NCBI GenBank assembly: GCA_023053545.1
Contig: JAKZAN010000004.1
Coordinates: forward strand, 5,022,001 to 5,086,000
Direction of reading: 5' to 3'
Source of the DNA: Lepidurus packardi
Taxonomy: Eukaryota; Arthropoda; Branchiopoda; Notostraca; Triopsidae
Length of the DNA stretch: 64,000 bases
Position numbers and translations under genes: made by a program. A model generated the notes under the pieces. It saw nothing but the letters and a program-made list of their open reading frames with translations. It was not told where the DNA came from and searched no databases. How positions within the stretch are numbered: the stretch's first letter is position 1; each line of letters begins with the position of its first letter. Of this stretch, positions 63,101 to 64,000 are shown one piece after another.

Positions 63101-64000
63101 CTTGGTAAAATTACGTTAAAGCATCCTCATTCCTTGTACCATTCCTAGTTGAAGGTAAGTGAGAGCTTACCACTATATACTGTAACCAGGTGACTATGGT
63201 CCGTTTTAGGGGGTTGAGATATACGACACCAATTTCGCAAAATCACCTCACAGTCACGATATTAGACGGTCACAATCACACTATTGCCCTTAAGATTAAA
63301 ACAAGTAGGCTAATAAGAACCCCGGATTATTAAAAATATCCAACTGTGTACGATAGATTCAGGGGAACTTTTGCACTACAAAAAGTGTTTAACTTCGCTC
63401 TCTGTGCTATTTCGTAGCAAACTAAAGGAGAAAGTGTTCTGGAAGCCGCTTAAATACCAACTAACGGCTATCAAAAAAAGGGTTCTGAAGGCTTCATAGT
63501 GAACTAGGTTTTGCTTTCAATTCCTAAGCCACTAATTATAGACCAGGAAAGTTACACTTGTTTAGGTCATACGTAGACTACTTACGTTTCTTTGCGCGGG
63601 GTGTTGGGGTTGCGGAGCGAACTTCCTGCAACGAAGTTTTTGGCAAGGTCACGGTTAACGCTGAACGTTTCTGATAGTAATCCAGTATGTAAATGAAGCG
63701 ATTACGGTCCGGAAAGTTACAACTGCAAACGCTCGACTGGCTTGCGACTGGCGCTCTAGTTTTACAACTAATACCAGTAATACTCCGAGGGTAAATGCAA
63801 CACAACCATCAGGGATCAGCCAAACATGTCTCCTTTTCCTCGTGCCTCTTCAAGGACGCATCATGGACCCGTGGAGCGAAGATAGTCATTTAGTTAGTAA
63901 GTGTGTCCTGCACACCCGCAAAATACTGTTGTGGCCGCGACAATGAAACTCCATTTAGAACACATTTAGAACACCGATGACGTTTTCATTAAATTTTCTA
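60156..64000. other. Region upstream of the cadherin; no gene recognised
   Basis: 3.8 kb of A/T-rich DNA. It should include the cadherin promoter and any 5' UTR, for which I see no decisive motif. An open frame at 60582-61010 has no recognisable domain. A possible isolated exon on the minus strand at 63586-63722 is listed separately. Confidence 0.5.
63586..63722 (-). CDS. Possible isolated exon of an unknown gene
   Basis: On the minus strand an acceptor (GCGTTTGCAG) precedes an open segment reading CNFPDRNRFIYILDYYQK, and it closes with a strong donor (AAAC|GTAAGTAG). The phrase resembles the F-DR-xx-F-YILDY part of BTB/T1 (KCTD-type) domains, but the rest of the domain is not visible and no partner exon was found, so this may be chance. 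Confidence 0.15.

Noticed and set aside
1..64000. CRISPR arrays, operons, prophage or integrative elements
   Set aside because: No regularly spaced repeats, Shine-Dalgarno-led gene strings or integrases. The window is spliced eukaryotic DNA.

Overview
The window is animal nuclear DNA, most probably from an arthropod and perhaps a branchiopod crustacean such as Daphnia (an inference, not proven). The evidence is compact GT-AG genes with many 60-100 bp introns, AATAAA poly(A) signals, an arthropod-type SIFamide receptor and Skeletor gene, and TTAGG-like (arthropod telomere-type) runs inside a dispersed repeat. There are no operons, CRISPR arrays or prokaryotic signals. One 100-N assembly gap lies at 11141-11240.

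Layout. 1-3075 is a decayed partial copy of the 5' end of a Skeletor gene. After a 4.3 kb spacer the same block recurs at 7386-10250 and 14255-14660 as the 5' end of the intact Skeletor gene (14 coding exons, 9977-21458, + strand, 722 aa: signal peptide, two DM13 domains, DOMON, cupredoxin-like C-terminal part). Next come POP5, an RNase P/MRP subunit (4 exons, 24208-24898, +), and an M14 metallocarboxypeptidase of the CPE/CPN/CPM/CPD type (9 exons, 25492-28759, +). A roughly 8.6 kb gene-poor stretch with repeats follows. Then come a SIFamide-receptor-like GPCR (4 exons, 37365-47905, +, first intron 6.3 kb) and, convergent with it, a large Cad87A/CDH23- or Cad99C/PCDH15-like non-classical cadherin (14 exons, 60155-50107, -, 1933 aa). 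60156-64000 holds no gene I can name.

Two independent partial duplications are the main structural story. One is the Skeletor 5' copy, which has a frameshift, two in-frame stops and a lost splice donor. The other is a tandem duplication spanning the convergent 3' ends of the GPCR and the cadherin. There the two copies decayed reciprocally: the left copy keeps the live GPCR tail and a dead cadherin exon, while the right copy has a dead GPCR tail and the live cadherin exons. Several short non-autonomous elements are visible: a 232-bp element with 25-bp perfect terminal inverted repeats, a 64-bp palindromic insert, a TTAGG-containing repeat present twice in opposite orientation, and a tRNA-derived SINE-like segment.

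The genes are not a pathway. Skeletor and the cadherin are cell-surface or matrix proteins, the carboxypeptidase and the GPCR may both touch neuropeptide signalling, and POP5 is housekeeping RNA processing. All exon models were built by eye from splice sites and reading-frame continuity. Each sums to a whole number of codons with consistent intron phases, but none has transcript support here.
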